The notes under the pieces: model-generated
The model's database searches: none
The model's input: the letters and a program-made list of their open reading frames with translations, nothing else
What the model was told of the DNA's origin: nothing
Part shown: piece by piece, positions 1 to 10,932 of the stretch
Layout of the letters: the number at the start of each line of letters is the position of its first letter
How positions within the stretch are numbered: position 1 is the first letter of the stretch
Position numbers and translations under genes: made by a program
Assembly (NCBI GenBank): GCA_004519485.1
Contig: CP038122.1
Coordinates: forward strand, 124,001-188,000
From: Nannochloropsis oceanica
Taxonomy: Eukaryota > Sar > Eustigmatophyceae > Eustigmatales > Monodopsidaceae
Direction of reading: 5' to 3'
DNA length: 64,000 bases

Positions 1-94
1 GATTTGCAGGCGGAGAGCGGTTTCGTTTGGTCTTGTCCCCGCACGTTCGCTTGAGGAGGTGCTCCTGCTCCTCGGGCTTCTATTTTTGCTGCTT

Positions 95-113
95 GGGGGG
101 GGGGGGGGGGGGG
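95..113. repeat. Poly-G homopolymer, 19 nt
   Basis: An uninterrupted run of 19 G lies in non-coding sequence upstream of the first recognisable gene. Runs of this length are prone to length error in sequencing and to slippage in vivo. No function is claimed. Confidence 0.9.
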
Positions 114-285
114 TAAAGAGTGGCTGTTGTTGTCCTGCCCAGGAGGCATGGAAGAACTTCTTTGACATTTGTTGCTGATTGCGTCATCGGGCCTCAATTT
201 GCCGCCCCGACTCAAAGAGCTTTTAGGACCCTTACCCAACGCAACTCATCAAACCCATCCCCATCACCAGCAACGAGAGGCACGT

Positions 286-417
286 ATGCAAGGACTGGGC
301 CTTATACTGCCAGTTGCCACTGCCTCCCTCGTGTCGTTGGTTGGTCTTGCCGCCAACGCTTCTGCCGGCCCACAAGAACTTAAGGTAATTTCGCTTGCCC
401 CGCCACCCAACTACTAA
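286..417 (+). CDS. Possible 43-residue hydrophobic micro-ORF
   Basis: An ATG at 286 opens a 43-codon frame whose first 27 residues are hydrophobic and Ala-rich, like a signal peptide, followed by a short polar tail ending Pro-Pro-Asn-Tyr. A perfect-looking donor (AAG|GTAATT) sits at 384/385 inside it, so this may instead be a 5' leader exon of the coiled-coil gene that starts at 460. I found no splice that puts it in frame with that gene. It could be a genuine small secreted peptide, an upstream ORF, or chance. Confidence 0.18.
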   Translation: MQGLGLILPVATASLVSLVGLAANASAGPQELKVISLAPPPNY

Positions 418-459
418 AAGCCACTCTACGGAATACGAATCATCAAAAGTTTCTCGTCC

Positions 460-2044
460 ATGTCTGCCTCCTCGTCATCGGCCCAAGGCCAAGCCCTTTC
501 ACCGCCTTCCGACGAAGAGGCCACTAACGGCCCGGGCGCCTCGCTGCACGGCGTGAGCGCGCATGGCCTGGTAAGTCTGGAGCGGGCCGAGCACATCTTA
601 CAACGGGTGATTGACACAGTCAATGACCAAGGCCTACAAATTTCCAGCCTGTACCTGCTGTTACAGACGCTGGTGGGCACTGAGACCAACCCCTTGCCCC
701 GTAGCCTCTTGAATGTAGAGGGCAATTTTTCCCGCCTCAACCATCGGCTAGATCGAGTCGAGAAAGCAATTCATGTCCCGGGGGTGGCTCCCAGCGTGCC
801 TATCGGCGAAGTCGTGAGTACCAACGGAGTAGAACTCAATCATGCCCTGGATGTGCTGCACAAAAAGGCGAACCAAGCAGACGTAGAAGCGCGCCAGCAC
901 AAGTTAGAGGAGGAAGTGGCCGAGGTTTATGCGTGGGCAGGGGCTCGTGAGCTGGTCGAGCGATTGGAGGAATCGAATCGGGCGACACGTACGCAGGTGC
1001 AAGCTATGGAAGCAGCGTTGGGCTGTAAGGTGGACAAGGTGGAGATGGCGGGGATGGAGGCGACGTTGAATCGTATCAAGATATATAATAGTCGAATGGA
1101 GGGGTTGGAGCAGGGCCAAGCCCAGGACATGGCGCGTGTTCGGGCGGAGGTACAACTGCTGCAGGAACGACGCATTGCGGCGGATCAGCAGTTGGAGGTG
1201 ACGAGGAAGGCGCTGGGAGCTCTGGAGGAAAAGCATGGGGCGTGGAAGCGGGAGACATTGGAATTGATGAAAGAGGTTGGTGATGGATAGTGGAGGGGAA
1301 TGCGGAGGAGTAGAAGGAGGGGAGAAGAAAATGGAAAAGGAAGAGGAGGAATAGGAACCGGACGACGATAAAATGGACCACGATGAGGAGGAGGAGATAG
1401 ATGGGTGGAAAGGCCAGCCTGACATCGAGGAAGGTCCAGGCGGAAAGACGGAAATTCTTGTACTCCTCACTGAAGACTCACCCTCGTTCACTCCCTCCTT
1501 CCTCCATCTTTTCTCCCTCCTCTAGGTTGATGGAGAGCTGGCACAGATGGCATCATTATCTCAACTGGAAGGCAAGCTTGATGCAAGAGTGTGGGAGAGG
1601 GAGTGGAGGTTGGCTTGTGAGCGATTAGATTCAAAGGTAGATCTGCCAGAGATGGCGGCAATGGCGGAACGTGTGGGGGGGGTTGAGGAGGACGTGGTGC
1701 GATTGGGGAGGGAGAGCGATCAGTACTCGCGGTTTGTGGCCTGGTTCTATTCGAGAGGGGAGGCGTATGAGCATAATTTGAATGCGCTCGATAGAACGAT
1801 CGGGAGGTTGGCTAAGGAGTCGTTGGGGAAGTACCTAGAAGGGAGGTGGGGAGGTCGAGAGCGCGAGAGAATTCAGGAGCCGGAAGTAGACGAGGCGGAG
1901 AGGGAGGAAGAAAGCGATTTAGCATTCTCGTCGTCGTCATCGGAGCGGTCGTCCTCACCGGGGTTTGGGGGGAGGAGAGGAGGAGGGCGGCTTGAAGGGG
2001 GGAAGGAGAGGGAGGAGACACGCACGCTTTCGCCGGTAGCGTAG
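460..2044 (+). CDS. Coiled-coil protein of unknown function, two exons
   Basis: The exons are 460..1275 and 1526..2044, giving 444 residues. The intron runs from GAG|GTTGGT to a pyrimidine-rich tract ending CTAG|G and is in phase 0. Joining restores a continuous coiled coil (…KEVDGELAQMASLSQLEGK). The N-terminus is Ser/Ala-rich and disordered. Residues of about 40-100 form a helical segment, and from about 120 to 380 the protein is heptad-like and rich in Glu, Lys, Leu and Arg. The C-terminus is acidic, then Ser- and Gly/Arg-rich. There is no signal peptide or membrane segment, so it is probably a cytosolic or cytoskeletal scaffold. I do not recognise the family. The exon join is well supported by phase and coiled-coil continuity; the start is the first ATG of the open frame (context CCATGT). 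Confidence 0.75.
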
Positions 2045-3180
2045 GAGATGATTGCAGCAGAGACGCTGTGAGTATGGAGGAATAAATGGCTTTAATACGT
2101 AAAAATACATAGATGGGCACAGGAACTTATAACGTAATCCCTCCCGAAAGTAAAACAATTGATGCAATATCGACTCACCAACCACCTTGAGGCTTCTAGT
2201 CTACCATTTCACGCTTCTTTCTGTACCCACCTGCTCACATCACCTGATCTATTTCAACCATTCATGTTCTTGTCCTCCTTCTCCCCGACTGCTGGACAGG
2301 ATGTCAGAGTGCATCGTTGACATGCTTTATTTTCCTGCCTCCTCCTGCCTCCTCAGTCACCCGACATGCTCCTGCCTCTACTCTCCCATTCGCCATCGAC
2401 TGCTGCCGCCTTCATAGACAGGACAGACAGCGGGTTTCCTTGAATAGTACAAAAAAAGATAAATTTTGGATCCATGGTCGATGCCCCACACAGTCTTGAT
2501 TGAATTTTGCGGCCAAATGTCGCAAATGAAAATGAAGCTCACGGTTTACAGGGACTGAGAGGAGACGCAAACCAACCCACCATGGAGACGATTGCTCCTC
2601 TTCAGGGGTAGCAAACCATATTTTGTTAGACCCTTCAGAATCCTCGCTCGTCACTGTGTCCACACATTCTCACGCCGATACCAGCGCACATATCTGCCCG
2701 CAAACATTTGCCACATCTAGGCGGCCCGAGAGGAGATCGGGGCCCCCGGGAGGGTAAGGAGGTAAAATTCCCAAGCACGAAGTGCCTCGAGATATTTTGT
2801 GTAAATTAGACCATGTTCGTGCGGGTGTGATGATCTGCACGGTAGAGTGTCGGCGTGCTATGATACGACCGTAGTAAACACCACGGAGGGTGCACTTTAA
2901 AAGAACAAGTCAAGTCAAGTCAAGTGACGAACGCGTTGTTTGCGTCTCGCTGATGACGCCCTTGTCTTGTATTTGCTTTAACCAAAGCGATCATTCACTC
3001 CCGCCCGCTCCCCTTCATAGAACGTCTCCCAAGAGCACCTCCTCCTTGTCTTCGTATAGCGCCAGGGAGGTGAGTGGTGGCATCCCAACGCGCAGGCCCC
3101 GGGCACACAGGACGCGACCTGGAGACCTCATCATCGCCAACTTGTTCATTCCCTTTCAGCACTTCACCCAGCCATACACT
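2045..3180. other. Intergenic region with spliced 5' leader of the next gene
   Basis: No convincing coding sequence is seen; the short frames here have no compositional support. A short tandem AAGTC repeat lies near 2907-2925. The last part looks like the 5' UTR of the aquaporin-like gene: a donor (GAG|GTGAGT) at 3069/3070 pairs with an acceptor (CCCTTTCAG|C) at 3159, giving a 90-nt leader intron just before the ATG at 3181. Confidence 0.5.
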
Positions 3181-4207
3181 ATGTTTGACAAGCTTTGGGA
3201 TGGACTGTGCCTTGCGGAAGCCTTTGGGGCCGAGACAATGGCCGTCACGGTCTGGACCGTGTTTGTATGTCTGTTGCGGGCTTTGCTCTTCTCCATCCGA
3301 GTCTTTGTGTGGGTCCCAAATGCATTAGTCTTTGCCAACCCCTTCCTCATGGAGCGCTTTCTGCAGGCTTTCCGAAACAAGGCATCGCCGTTCTCATCGT
3401 CATTATTGTCGAGTATCAAGAGGAATAGCAACGGCTACGCTGCTGCATGCGCCACCATTGCCGACATGTCGTCCTCCTCTTCCTCCTCTTCCTCCACCGT
3501 CTTCCCATCCTCGTTGACCTGCAGGACGCGTGTGGTACCCCACTTGCCCGTCCGCATCGCCGAGAGCCTGCTAGGACGAACGCCGTCCATTTTAGTGCTC
3601 TTACCAGCGCATTTCCTCGGGGGGATTATGGGTGTCACAATTGTGAAACTCTTTCTCGGCCCTAGCTCCTTCACCCAGTCTTACTCAGCGCGAGCATTGC
3701 TCCCTATTATTTATGGCGGCAGCAATGGTGATGCGGTCCCGCTGTTACTGCTGGGCTGGTGGGTCTTTATCAAGGAGATCCTAGTGACGGCGCTTTATGT
3801 GGTAGGCTTACTGGTTCTACCTCAGGTGTTTATAATTAATCATTTGCCGAGACAGTGTACATATGCCTGCTTGCTGCCATTACTGCTTATCCGCCTTCCC
3901 GACCAGACGCCAGCATTTGCGCCCGCAACTCTCTTTTCGCTCTGGTTCACGAGCAGGGATACATTGCGGGCGGTGCATGGCATGACCTCGATTCAATATG
4001 AACATGGTGAGTGCGTGGGGTTGAGAGGGAACGGGTTGTGATGCAAATGGCAAGATCGGAAATAGACCAGGATCCCTCGAGTCATCACCTTCGCTCGTTT
4101 TTTTATCTCTATTCTTCACATTCACAGTCTTTGGGCCCATCTTGGGGGGGTTTCTGGCAGGCGGCGTGATGGTGGCATGCTTTCCCGACGATGATGTACC
4201 GCTGTAG
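3181..4207 (+). CDS. Aquaporin-like (SIP-type) membrane channel with degenerate NPA motifs
   Basis: The exons are 3181..4006 and 4128..4207, giving 301 residues; donor CATG|GTGAGT, acceptor TTCACAG|TC, phase 1. Several hydrophobic helices are visible. The short second exon supplies the last helix (FGPILGGFLAGG), which matches the conserved G-P-x-x-G-G of aquaporin helix 6. The two half-helix signatures, normally Asn-Pro-Ala, read Leu-Pro-Ala (141-143, followed by HFLGG) and Ala-Pro-Ala (247-249). Small basic intrinsic proteins (SIPs) of the ER membrane are also degenerate here, so that is the best family guess. A poly-Ser loop follows the first helices. The frame stays open upstream of 3181, but that part looks like leader with its own intron, so I start at the ATG before MFDKLWDG. 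Water or solute transport is inferred, not shown. Confidence 0.6.
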
Positions 4208-4605
4208 CTGTGTACTCAGTCTTGGAGTAAAAACTAATCAAAGAATGTAAATAATGAGCAATTGCAACAAGAAGTACATGGAACATTTTTTGGCACACAA
4301 TTATTTCAGAAGCTACTCGTTTTTTTTCGGAGACATGTTTGGACCATGCAGATCGGAACGGAAGGACGTATTCGGCGATGCTTCCATAATCGGCTTCTTC
4401 GTTCGGAGCCCTTGCCCCCTCCATCTTTTACTTTATTTTTGTCATAAGCCTTTCAACCCACAAGAGCACCCTTAAACATCAACATAGAACCGCAGGGAAA
4501 GTAAGCCGGGACCCGGCAAAGCTTTGTGGGAGAAGGCCCATCATCGTAACCCTTCCAAGGGCGTCCAGGGTTCTTGATTTCCTCACGGGTCATCGCTCGT
4601 GTACC
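4208..4605. other. Intergenic region between two + strand genes
   Basis: It holds the 3' UTR of the aquaporin-like gene and the promoter of the SPFH gene. It is AT-rich around 4225-4330. No convincing additional gene or RNA is seen. Confidence 0.5.
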
Positions 4606-6676
4606 ATGCCCTTCTCATGCTGTTGCCTGCAGTGTGTGGACACTTCAACTATGGGCATTCAAGAACGCTTCGGTAATTTTGTCGGGTGAGTATAGTGCTC
4701 ATATCTGTCAGTGGGCGGCCTTGGGGAGGTCTTGTCGCGACTAGGCTGGCAACGTGTGTGTGTGGACTGGGAACAGCAGTGAAACGTACCGCCCACTATC
4801 CATTTGAATGTTGATGCTTTGTTGCGCTGCAGGCAGTATTTTTTCCCGACACAAATGTAAGCGTGAGGGGATTAAACAGGGGAGATGAGAGAGCGTGGCG
4901 CGAGTACCTTGAATCCTTGCGTATATGCCCTGTCATGTCCTGGTCTTTGAATCAACCATTTTCTCATACATCTCGCACTCGTCCTAAACAATACTATTCT
5001 GAACAGCATTTTGCCTCCGGGACTGAATTGCATCATGTGGCCGATCGACAACGTGGTGGGCCGTGTGAGTGCGCGGGTCCAGCAGCTGGTTTGTGACTGC
5101 GGCACCAAGACCAAGGATAATGTCTTTGTATCCGTGCAAGTGATCGTCCAGTACCAAGTTATTGTCACGCAAGCCTACGATGCTTACTATAAGCTCACTG
5201 ATCCCAACCTCCAAATTCGCTCGTAAGTATCCCCTGTCTCTTTCTGTCCCTCTGTGTACTTCTGTCTTTGTGTCTTTCTATCTCGGGTTGTGTGGGTGTG
5301 GGTGTGGGTGTGTGTGTGTGGGTGTGTGTGTGTGTGTATGTGTGTATGTACGTACGTATGTATGTATGTGTGTGTGTCGCTCTCTCTCCTTCTTTTTCTT
5401 TTTCCCCCTCTTTTTCCTTCTCTCTCTATCTCATTCATTCCTTTTCCCCTCTGTCCGTTTTCACCCACGCCCACGCCATCACATCTCAACTCGACATCTC
5501 TTTCACATTAAATTCTCTCTTCCCACTCCTGTTATGTAGGTACGTAGAGGACATCGTGCGCTCCACTGTGCCAAGGATGGAGTTGGACTCGGCATTTGAG
5601 GCGAAAGAAGAGCTTGCGCACGCCATCCGCGACTCGCTGCAGCAAACCATGGGGACGTACGGGTAAGTCAGCACTGAGTGCGTTTGTGTTCTTCCTTTTT
5701 CCGTCGGCCATGCGACAAAGCAGCTTTCTGGACATGAAGTGAGCAGATTTCCGGGTAGCTGACTTCTCTCTTCCAGTTTCTACTGTGCCCCTTAGGAGCT
5801 GCAGATAAGGACGACTGGCAATCACCACACCACTCACCTATGCATTCAAACCCTCCAGGTACACCATCATCCAGAGCCTGGTGGTGGACATTCGGGTGGA
5901 CGAGAAGGTCAAGACGGCCATGAATGAGATTAACGCTGCTAAGCGTTTGAGGGAGGTAAGTGGGAAGAGAACACCCCACGTCCTCCACTTGTCTCTTCCG
6001 ACGACTGTGTCCGTTCTGTCAGCCGTTTAGACCATTCTCCAAAGACTCATGTCATGACCAACCCTCCCTCTATAACAGGCGGCGGCCGAGAAGGCAGAGG
6101 CGGATAAAATCGTGCAGGTCAAGGCCGCGGAAGCCTCTGCCGAGAGCAAATACCTCTCGGGGATGGGCATCGCGCGGGAGAGGAAGGCGATCGTGGATGG
6201 CCTACGGGGAAGCGTGGAGGAGTTCTCGGAGGTGGTGGATGGAGCCACGCCGAAGGATGTGATGGATTTAATTTTGCTGACGCAGTACTTCGATATGCTC
6301 AAGGTATGCTAGTGGGCTGGGAGGGGAGAGGATGGGGTCGAGGACGGACGAATTAAGCGTGTCCTGCATGCGTCGGTCCCTATATTTCACCACCTCCTTT
6401 TTGTGTATGTGGTGTTACTTTTCATCGAGGCTATCACGCACAGTCTTCTAGGCTCCCTTGCTGGCTTGGCCCTTGCGATGCGACATCTTTTTGTAAAGCC
6501 CGCATACGCATATCTTACTCCCTCCTCCTTTCCGCCATTGCACACACATACAGGACGTGGGCAGTAATCCCAGTGCCACCACCCTCTTTATGAACCACGG
6601 CCCCAGTGCCGTCACGGAGCTCAAGGAGCAGTTGAAGGAAGGCATCATGACCAAGGCCACAACTGCTTCTTCTTGA
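4606..6676 (+). CDS. SPFH/prohibitin-domain protein, plant HIR type, seven exons
   Basis: The exons are 4606..4685, 4833..4856, 5007..5222, 5540..5662, 5859..5955, 6079..6303 and 6554..6676, coding for 295 residues; all junctions are GT-AG and keep phase. The protein follows plant hypersensitive-induced-reaction proteins end to end. It has an N-terminal Cys cluster ([10 protein letters not shown]) for palmitoyl anchoring, a band-7/SPFH core ([18 protein letters not shown]), the helical Ala/Glu-rich segment ending in [23 protein letters not shown], and the C-terminal [15 protein letters not shown] block. Such proteins oligomerise in plasma-membrane or endomembrane microdomains. Exon 2 is a 24-nt microexon that bridges the N-terminus to the ILPPG stretch. 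Length and motifs are normal for the family. Confidence 0.93.
5284..5378. repeat. TG/GT dinucleotide-rich tract inside an SPFH-gene intron
   Basis: An imperfect run of TG, GGGTG and TATG units fills the 5' part of the intron between 5223 and 5539. It is followed by a long C/T-rich tract leading to the acceptor. This is a typical polymorphic microsatellite and explains several false frames on both strands. Confidence 0.85.
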
Positions 6677-7122
6677 GACAAACTAAGGAAAAAGTATTCG
6701 AAAATGCCGCATGAACATTTTTTTGAATTTCGAATGGGGGGAGGCGAGGCCCGTGACGCGTGCGTAGACAGGGTGCACCCCGACAGGACAAAAAGTGGAA
6801 AGGGAAGATGAAAATGCATGTCACCGGCAGAGTGTGTAAGCGTATGGCCCTCGTTGCCACACTATTTATTTCCTTTCGCATTCTTTCAATCTCTGTACAA
6901 AGTTCCTTTGATTTTCACCATCTCCATCCCTTCATTCACAGCTCCCCCTCCCGCTACCACCACCATTGACACCGTGATAAATAAAACCTGCCACGCGCTG
7001 ATCTTCGTCGGCATGATACATTATTTACCAGCTTATCCACACTTTTCGCTCCTTGTCTCCCACTTCCCTCCCTCCTTCCCTTCTTCAGCTCCCTCCCTCC
7101 CTCCTTCCGCTTTCTCCCTCCC
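6677..7122. other. Convergent 3' region (SPFH gene and SNARE gene)
   Basis: It holds the 3' ends of two genes that face each other. An AATAAA on the + strand at about 6980-6985 could serve the SPFH transcript. A C/T-rich stretch (about 7050-7120) leads into the SNARE stop codon. No additional gene is seen. Confidence 0.5.
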
Positions 7123-7929
7123 TTACAGCCCAATGGTACGAAGAATTGGCTTACTATTAAGGACCACCAATGTCACCAGCACGATGAGTATCAACACATT
7201 ACCTACCACTAAAACCTTACATATCCGATCCGAGGACACCTGGCGCTTAAACCGGCGCACCATAAAGTCAGCTCGGTCCAACCCATTCCCAATGCGCGCC
7301 GTCTCGTTGGCAAGGGAACGAACCTGCTGTCCCTGCGCCTCCACATTGTCTTTCGCCTTGCTCGCCACCTCCAACGTTCGGTCCAGCGTCTCCAATTGAC
7401 GGGCATAGCTTTCTTTCATCCCACCCTGCATGCGATCAATCTCTTTTTTGTACTCGTCATCCGCCGTCTCATGGTCTATATGCACGCTGTGCGAATCGGA
7501 GTATTTGATTTTTAGCTCTATGCGACGCACCTCATCCTGACAATGCCGAACGCGCTTATCCACCCCGCGCAGCATCTTTTTCCCATCATTACGCTTTGTC
7601 GGGTCCTTCAAAATCCGCACGGCCCGGTCACAGTTCTTACGGGCCTCCCGCACCTCTTCCAATCGGCGTTCGCAAGCATCAATCAATTTGCGCTTTTGCA
7701 AAGCCGCAGTCGTGGTGCTCTCCTCGGACACCCTGAGGTTTGCCAGATGGTCCTGTAGCTCCCGTACCCTTTTTTTCAACTCTTCTTCCCTGTTGTGCGA
7801 AGATAATGGTTGGAAGGATGTGTGGGGAAAGTGTGCAAGAGGAGTGAGATGCATGTCATCCGGTCAACGGAGATAAAAATCCACCCGTCATGGCAAGCCA
7901 CTTTACCAGTGTACCACCGTCCTCATCAT
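7123..7929 (-). CDS. Qb-type SNARE, tail-anchored; N-terminus unresolved
   Basis: The main exon is 7123..7789. It codes for an N-terminal charged helical region, a SNARE helix (about YARQLETLDRTLEVASKAKD through RIGNGLDRADFMVRRFKRQV), a DRICKVL linker and one C-terminal hydrophobic anchor of about 20 residues. This is the layout of Vti1/NPSN-type Qb-SNAREs, which drive membrane fusion in the Golgi, endosome or cell plate. An acceptor (CAACAG|G) lies at 7790. A short first exon, 7907..7929 (ATGATG… to TG|GTAAAG), pairs with it in phase and would give about 229 residues. The same upstream frame stays open through a CAG run without an ATG, so a longer N-terminus from another exon is possible. 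Confidence 0.75.
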
Positions 7930-8581
7930 TTTGTACACCTCGCCTCGCGTTCCTCCACCGAAACGTACCAGTGCTCCACGGACATACTTGTAATGCTCCT
8001 GCTGTTGCTGCTGCTGCTGCTGCACCTCCCCCCCCCTCGAAGAGAAGAGCCTTGATACGCGTGTCAGCAAGCAAAGCCACCTACGGCAAGCCTGGCTATA
8101 ATCGATTGCCTTGACCTGTATATTAGTTATATGCGGAGTGTATGTGGTCAGCTGTGCTGCTGTTTTTCGGAAAGCAAGAGAGGATATATGGAACTACTAC
8201 TACTACTTGACTGGCGTGATTCGATCTTTTTGCGTGCGCCATTCAGGCCTCAGTGAGGGCTTTTTATTATGCCGCGTACCGATGCAGGTCGACACTGTAC
8301 CGTGCAGATTATCACACCCCCATGGGTGGGATGCTTAGTTATTATGCATCACATGAAGGCCTGTGCGGCTCCGATATACGTTTGCCCCGTCCCCGACCAT
8401 CACGGTCGAGCTCCTCAAACCTCCTGCCTATGGCCTCCCACCAACAAGTAAATCAACCCAAATCAAAGCGAATGAACGAGCAAATAGTCTTGGAGCCAAT
8501 GCATGGACTGCCCAAGAGCTATGTTGTTTCTTATCCTGTCCCGTCCACCGACACTTTTCTCCGAAGCCACTCAAAATTCAC
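7930..8581. other. Intergenic region upstream of SNARE gene and downstream of DUF4708-like gene
   Basis: Both neighbours are on the minus strand. A short CTG/CAG run (about 7999-8022) and a C/G run lie near the SNARE 5' end. The remainder shows no coding signal that I trust. Confidence 0.45.
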
Positions 8582-10932
8582 CTAGGCCTTGGTCTTGGCT
8601 TTCTTGGCAGCCGCTTTTTTCTCCCCTCCACCATCCAAGGCTTTCTTCAATTTAGTCATGGGCAATGCCTTTTTCTTTATTGATGTACCCGTTGTCAATT
8701 CAGCGCTTACTCCAAGGACCTGATCTAGCGTCTGGGCTGGCACCATCTTCTCTTTCATAGTCTTCTTCTTTGGCTTTTCGTCGGTGTTGCGGTCGCTGTT
8801 GTTGAACGGCGCCTGGTCCATGGCAGGAGGTAGAAGAGGGGGCGGCGGGAGAGTCTTTTTGGTAGCTGAGGAGGAGAAAGAGGAGGAGGGAGGGGGAAAC
8901 ACGCCGGCCGACGTTCCAGTCAACTGGTTCGAAATCAAATTATCGTCCTCCTGCTCTTTGTCGTCGTCATAAATGTTGTTGTTGTTGTTGCTGCTGCTGC
9001 CCTCGCCGTCTTCTTGTTGCTGGCGTGCCAAGGAGGAGGAGTTGGTGTGGGACGTCGGAAATGACAAGGGAGCAGTGACAGAAGGGGGAAGAAGGGTTAA
9101 GCCCTTCTTCTTGTTCTTCTGAGCCGGACTGGGTTTCTTTACAGTGGGCGGCTTGCGCGAGATTGATGCCGCGTAGAATGAAGGGGAAGAAAAAAGAGAG
9201 GAGGAAGAGGATGGGGGACACAGGGTGGTTTTGACTGCCGCGTCTGCCGGAGCAGCTGCCCGTGCCCCTCCCCCTACCAAGATAACCATCCCTCCCTCTT
9301 TTCTCCCCCCTCGTTCCTGCTCCTCATCCCGCAGCTGCCTGGCAGTTTTGAGGGCGCCGGGGCTTACTTTTTGGGGGGAGGTCAGGCATTTACCGACGGG
9401 CACAAGAGAGGAGGAGGAGGGAAGTATAGAGGTGGTAGTGAAGGCTTTGGTGACCCCAGGGAGGGCGGTAAGCAGGTGAAGGAAGGTAGAGCTCAGACGG
9501 GTATAGGCTTGCGTGCTGCGGGAATAGTTGTGTGCGAAGTGAGAGACGAGACAGGCGGCTGGGTATGTGATGGAGGCGCAGCCATGACCCCTGACCAAGA
9601 CGCGGACGTAGTCGAGAGGGTGGGGGGGAAGGGGGAGGGAGTGCGCGAGGCGCCAAAAATCGCGCATGCTGTGGGGAAAGGAGAGTGGTGGGAAGGGACG
9701 GGTTAGGGCGTGCAGGCCAAAGGAAGATCAAGCACCGTACCTTTTTTCATCCCTCGGGGACTCAGTGTCGTAGCCGTGGCGAGCGTTCGCCTTTTCCAAG
9801 GGTGTCAGCTCCAAGACGGGCGAGGGCAATGAGGCAAGCAGTCCTAAAGTGGTCAGCTCAGGCAGGAACCTGACAGCGCGCATTTCCAGCACGGCCTCAC
9901 CCGGGGGGAAGAGGCCAACCCCTCCACACAACCCTTCCTCATCGGGTGCGTCGGCCTCCACTTTTTGCTGTTGCTGATGCTGCTTCTTACCGTCCATATT
10001 TTGCTGGTGCTGGTTGGAAAGATGCTGAAGGAGGGCGAAGGGGGGATGGACGCGTTTGAACACCATGGGCTCAAGGACGAGGGTGAGGCCAAGTTGTCCT
10101 TCAGGGGACCAAGGCTCTTGGGTAGAGCGCATGTTGATGGAAACTATGATTTTGGCTGCTTCTACGAAGTCGACCTTACCACCACTGTCCCCATCCTCCT
10201 CGTTCCATCGCGGCTCGGGAGGAGCCGGAGCAGGAGAAGGAGGAGGAGGAGGATGAGGATGAGGGAAGAGGTCAGAGTGGCGGGCATAAACGTCATCGTA
10301 GATCCTAACCCAGCCTTTTGCCCCCAAATATCGATTCATCAAATGTTCGGCCAACATAACGAGGTGTCTCTCATGCACAGCATTCACGCTTCCAAGCTCC
10401 ACCGCTGCCACGGTCAAACCGCACGTTGTGGCGCAGTAGCGGACATCGGCCTCGGAGACGCCTGGGAAACCCCCGAAGCAGAGGATTTGATTCAAGGGCT
10501 CACTTTCATTGTGTGCAGGGAGAGGAAGGACAAGGACCCCGCGGGAATGTTCTTGTTCTTCTAAAGCATTGGCCTGCGCGCGCGTGGGTTGAGGTGTGGT
10601 GAAGGGAAGGGATGATGAGGGGGGACGAGGAGAGGGAGGAGGGAAGAGGCGATGAAGGAGAAGGAGGATAAGCGAGAAACGGGTGAGGGAAAAAAATCAC
10701 AAATTATAAGTAAAGTGAGGCAAATGGGAGGAGGGAGGAACAAGAAAGGGACGAGAAGAAGAGGAGTACTACGAAGGACTAGAAGGTATACAAGATCGTT
10801 TCTTACCAGATGAAAGGCGGCGGTTCGGCTGGCTGCGGCTGGAAGGCAGATGAAGGTGACTTGGAGTTCGTCACATTCTTGAAGGTGCGTGAGAACAGGC
10901 GGGAGCTTGACTTCTAGGTGCAAAAGCGGCAT
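8582..10932 (-). CDS. C18orf63/DUF4708-like protein with basic C-terminus, three exons
   Basis: The minus-strand exons are 10932..10807, 10573..9741 and 9668..8582, coding for 681 residues. Junctions are CTG|GTAAGA with CGCAG|G (phase 0) and AAAAAG|GTACGG with CCCCACAG|C (phase 2). Order and motifs resemble the N-terminal domain of human C18orf63: an N-terminal strand segment with LPxxxxLxE, then a helical segment (HLVMLAEHLMNRYL), a WSPEGQLGLTLVLEP strand, a CxxxxVxFLPEL block, and a final block (MRDFWRLAHSLPLP … VRGHGCASITYPAACL) close to the vertebrate RDFxxHWxxxYGYxLP … TYPLSCI pattern. From about residue 390 it is disordered, with poly-Ser and poly-Asn and a Lys-rich C-terminal tail (KKAAAKKAKTKA) suggesting nuclear location. 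Family function is little known. The match is from memory and needs a profile search. Confidence 0.6.

Noticed and set aside
2890-3180. N-terminal extension of the aquaporin-like ORF
   Set aside because: It contains a good donor and acceptor and no ATG near the front that adds a signal; read as spliced 5' leader.
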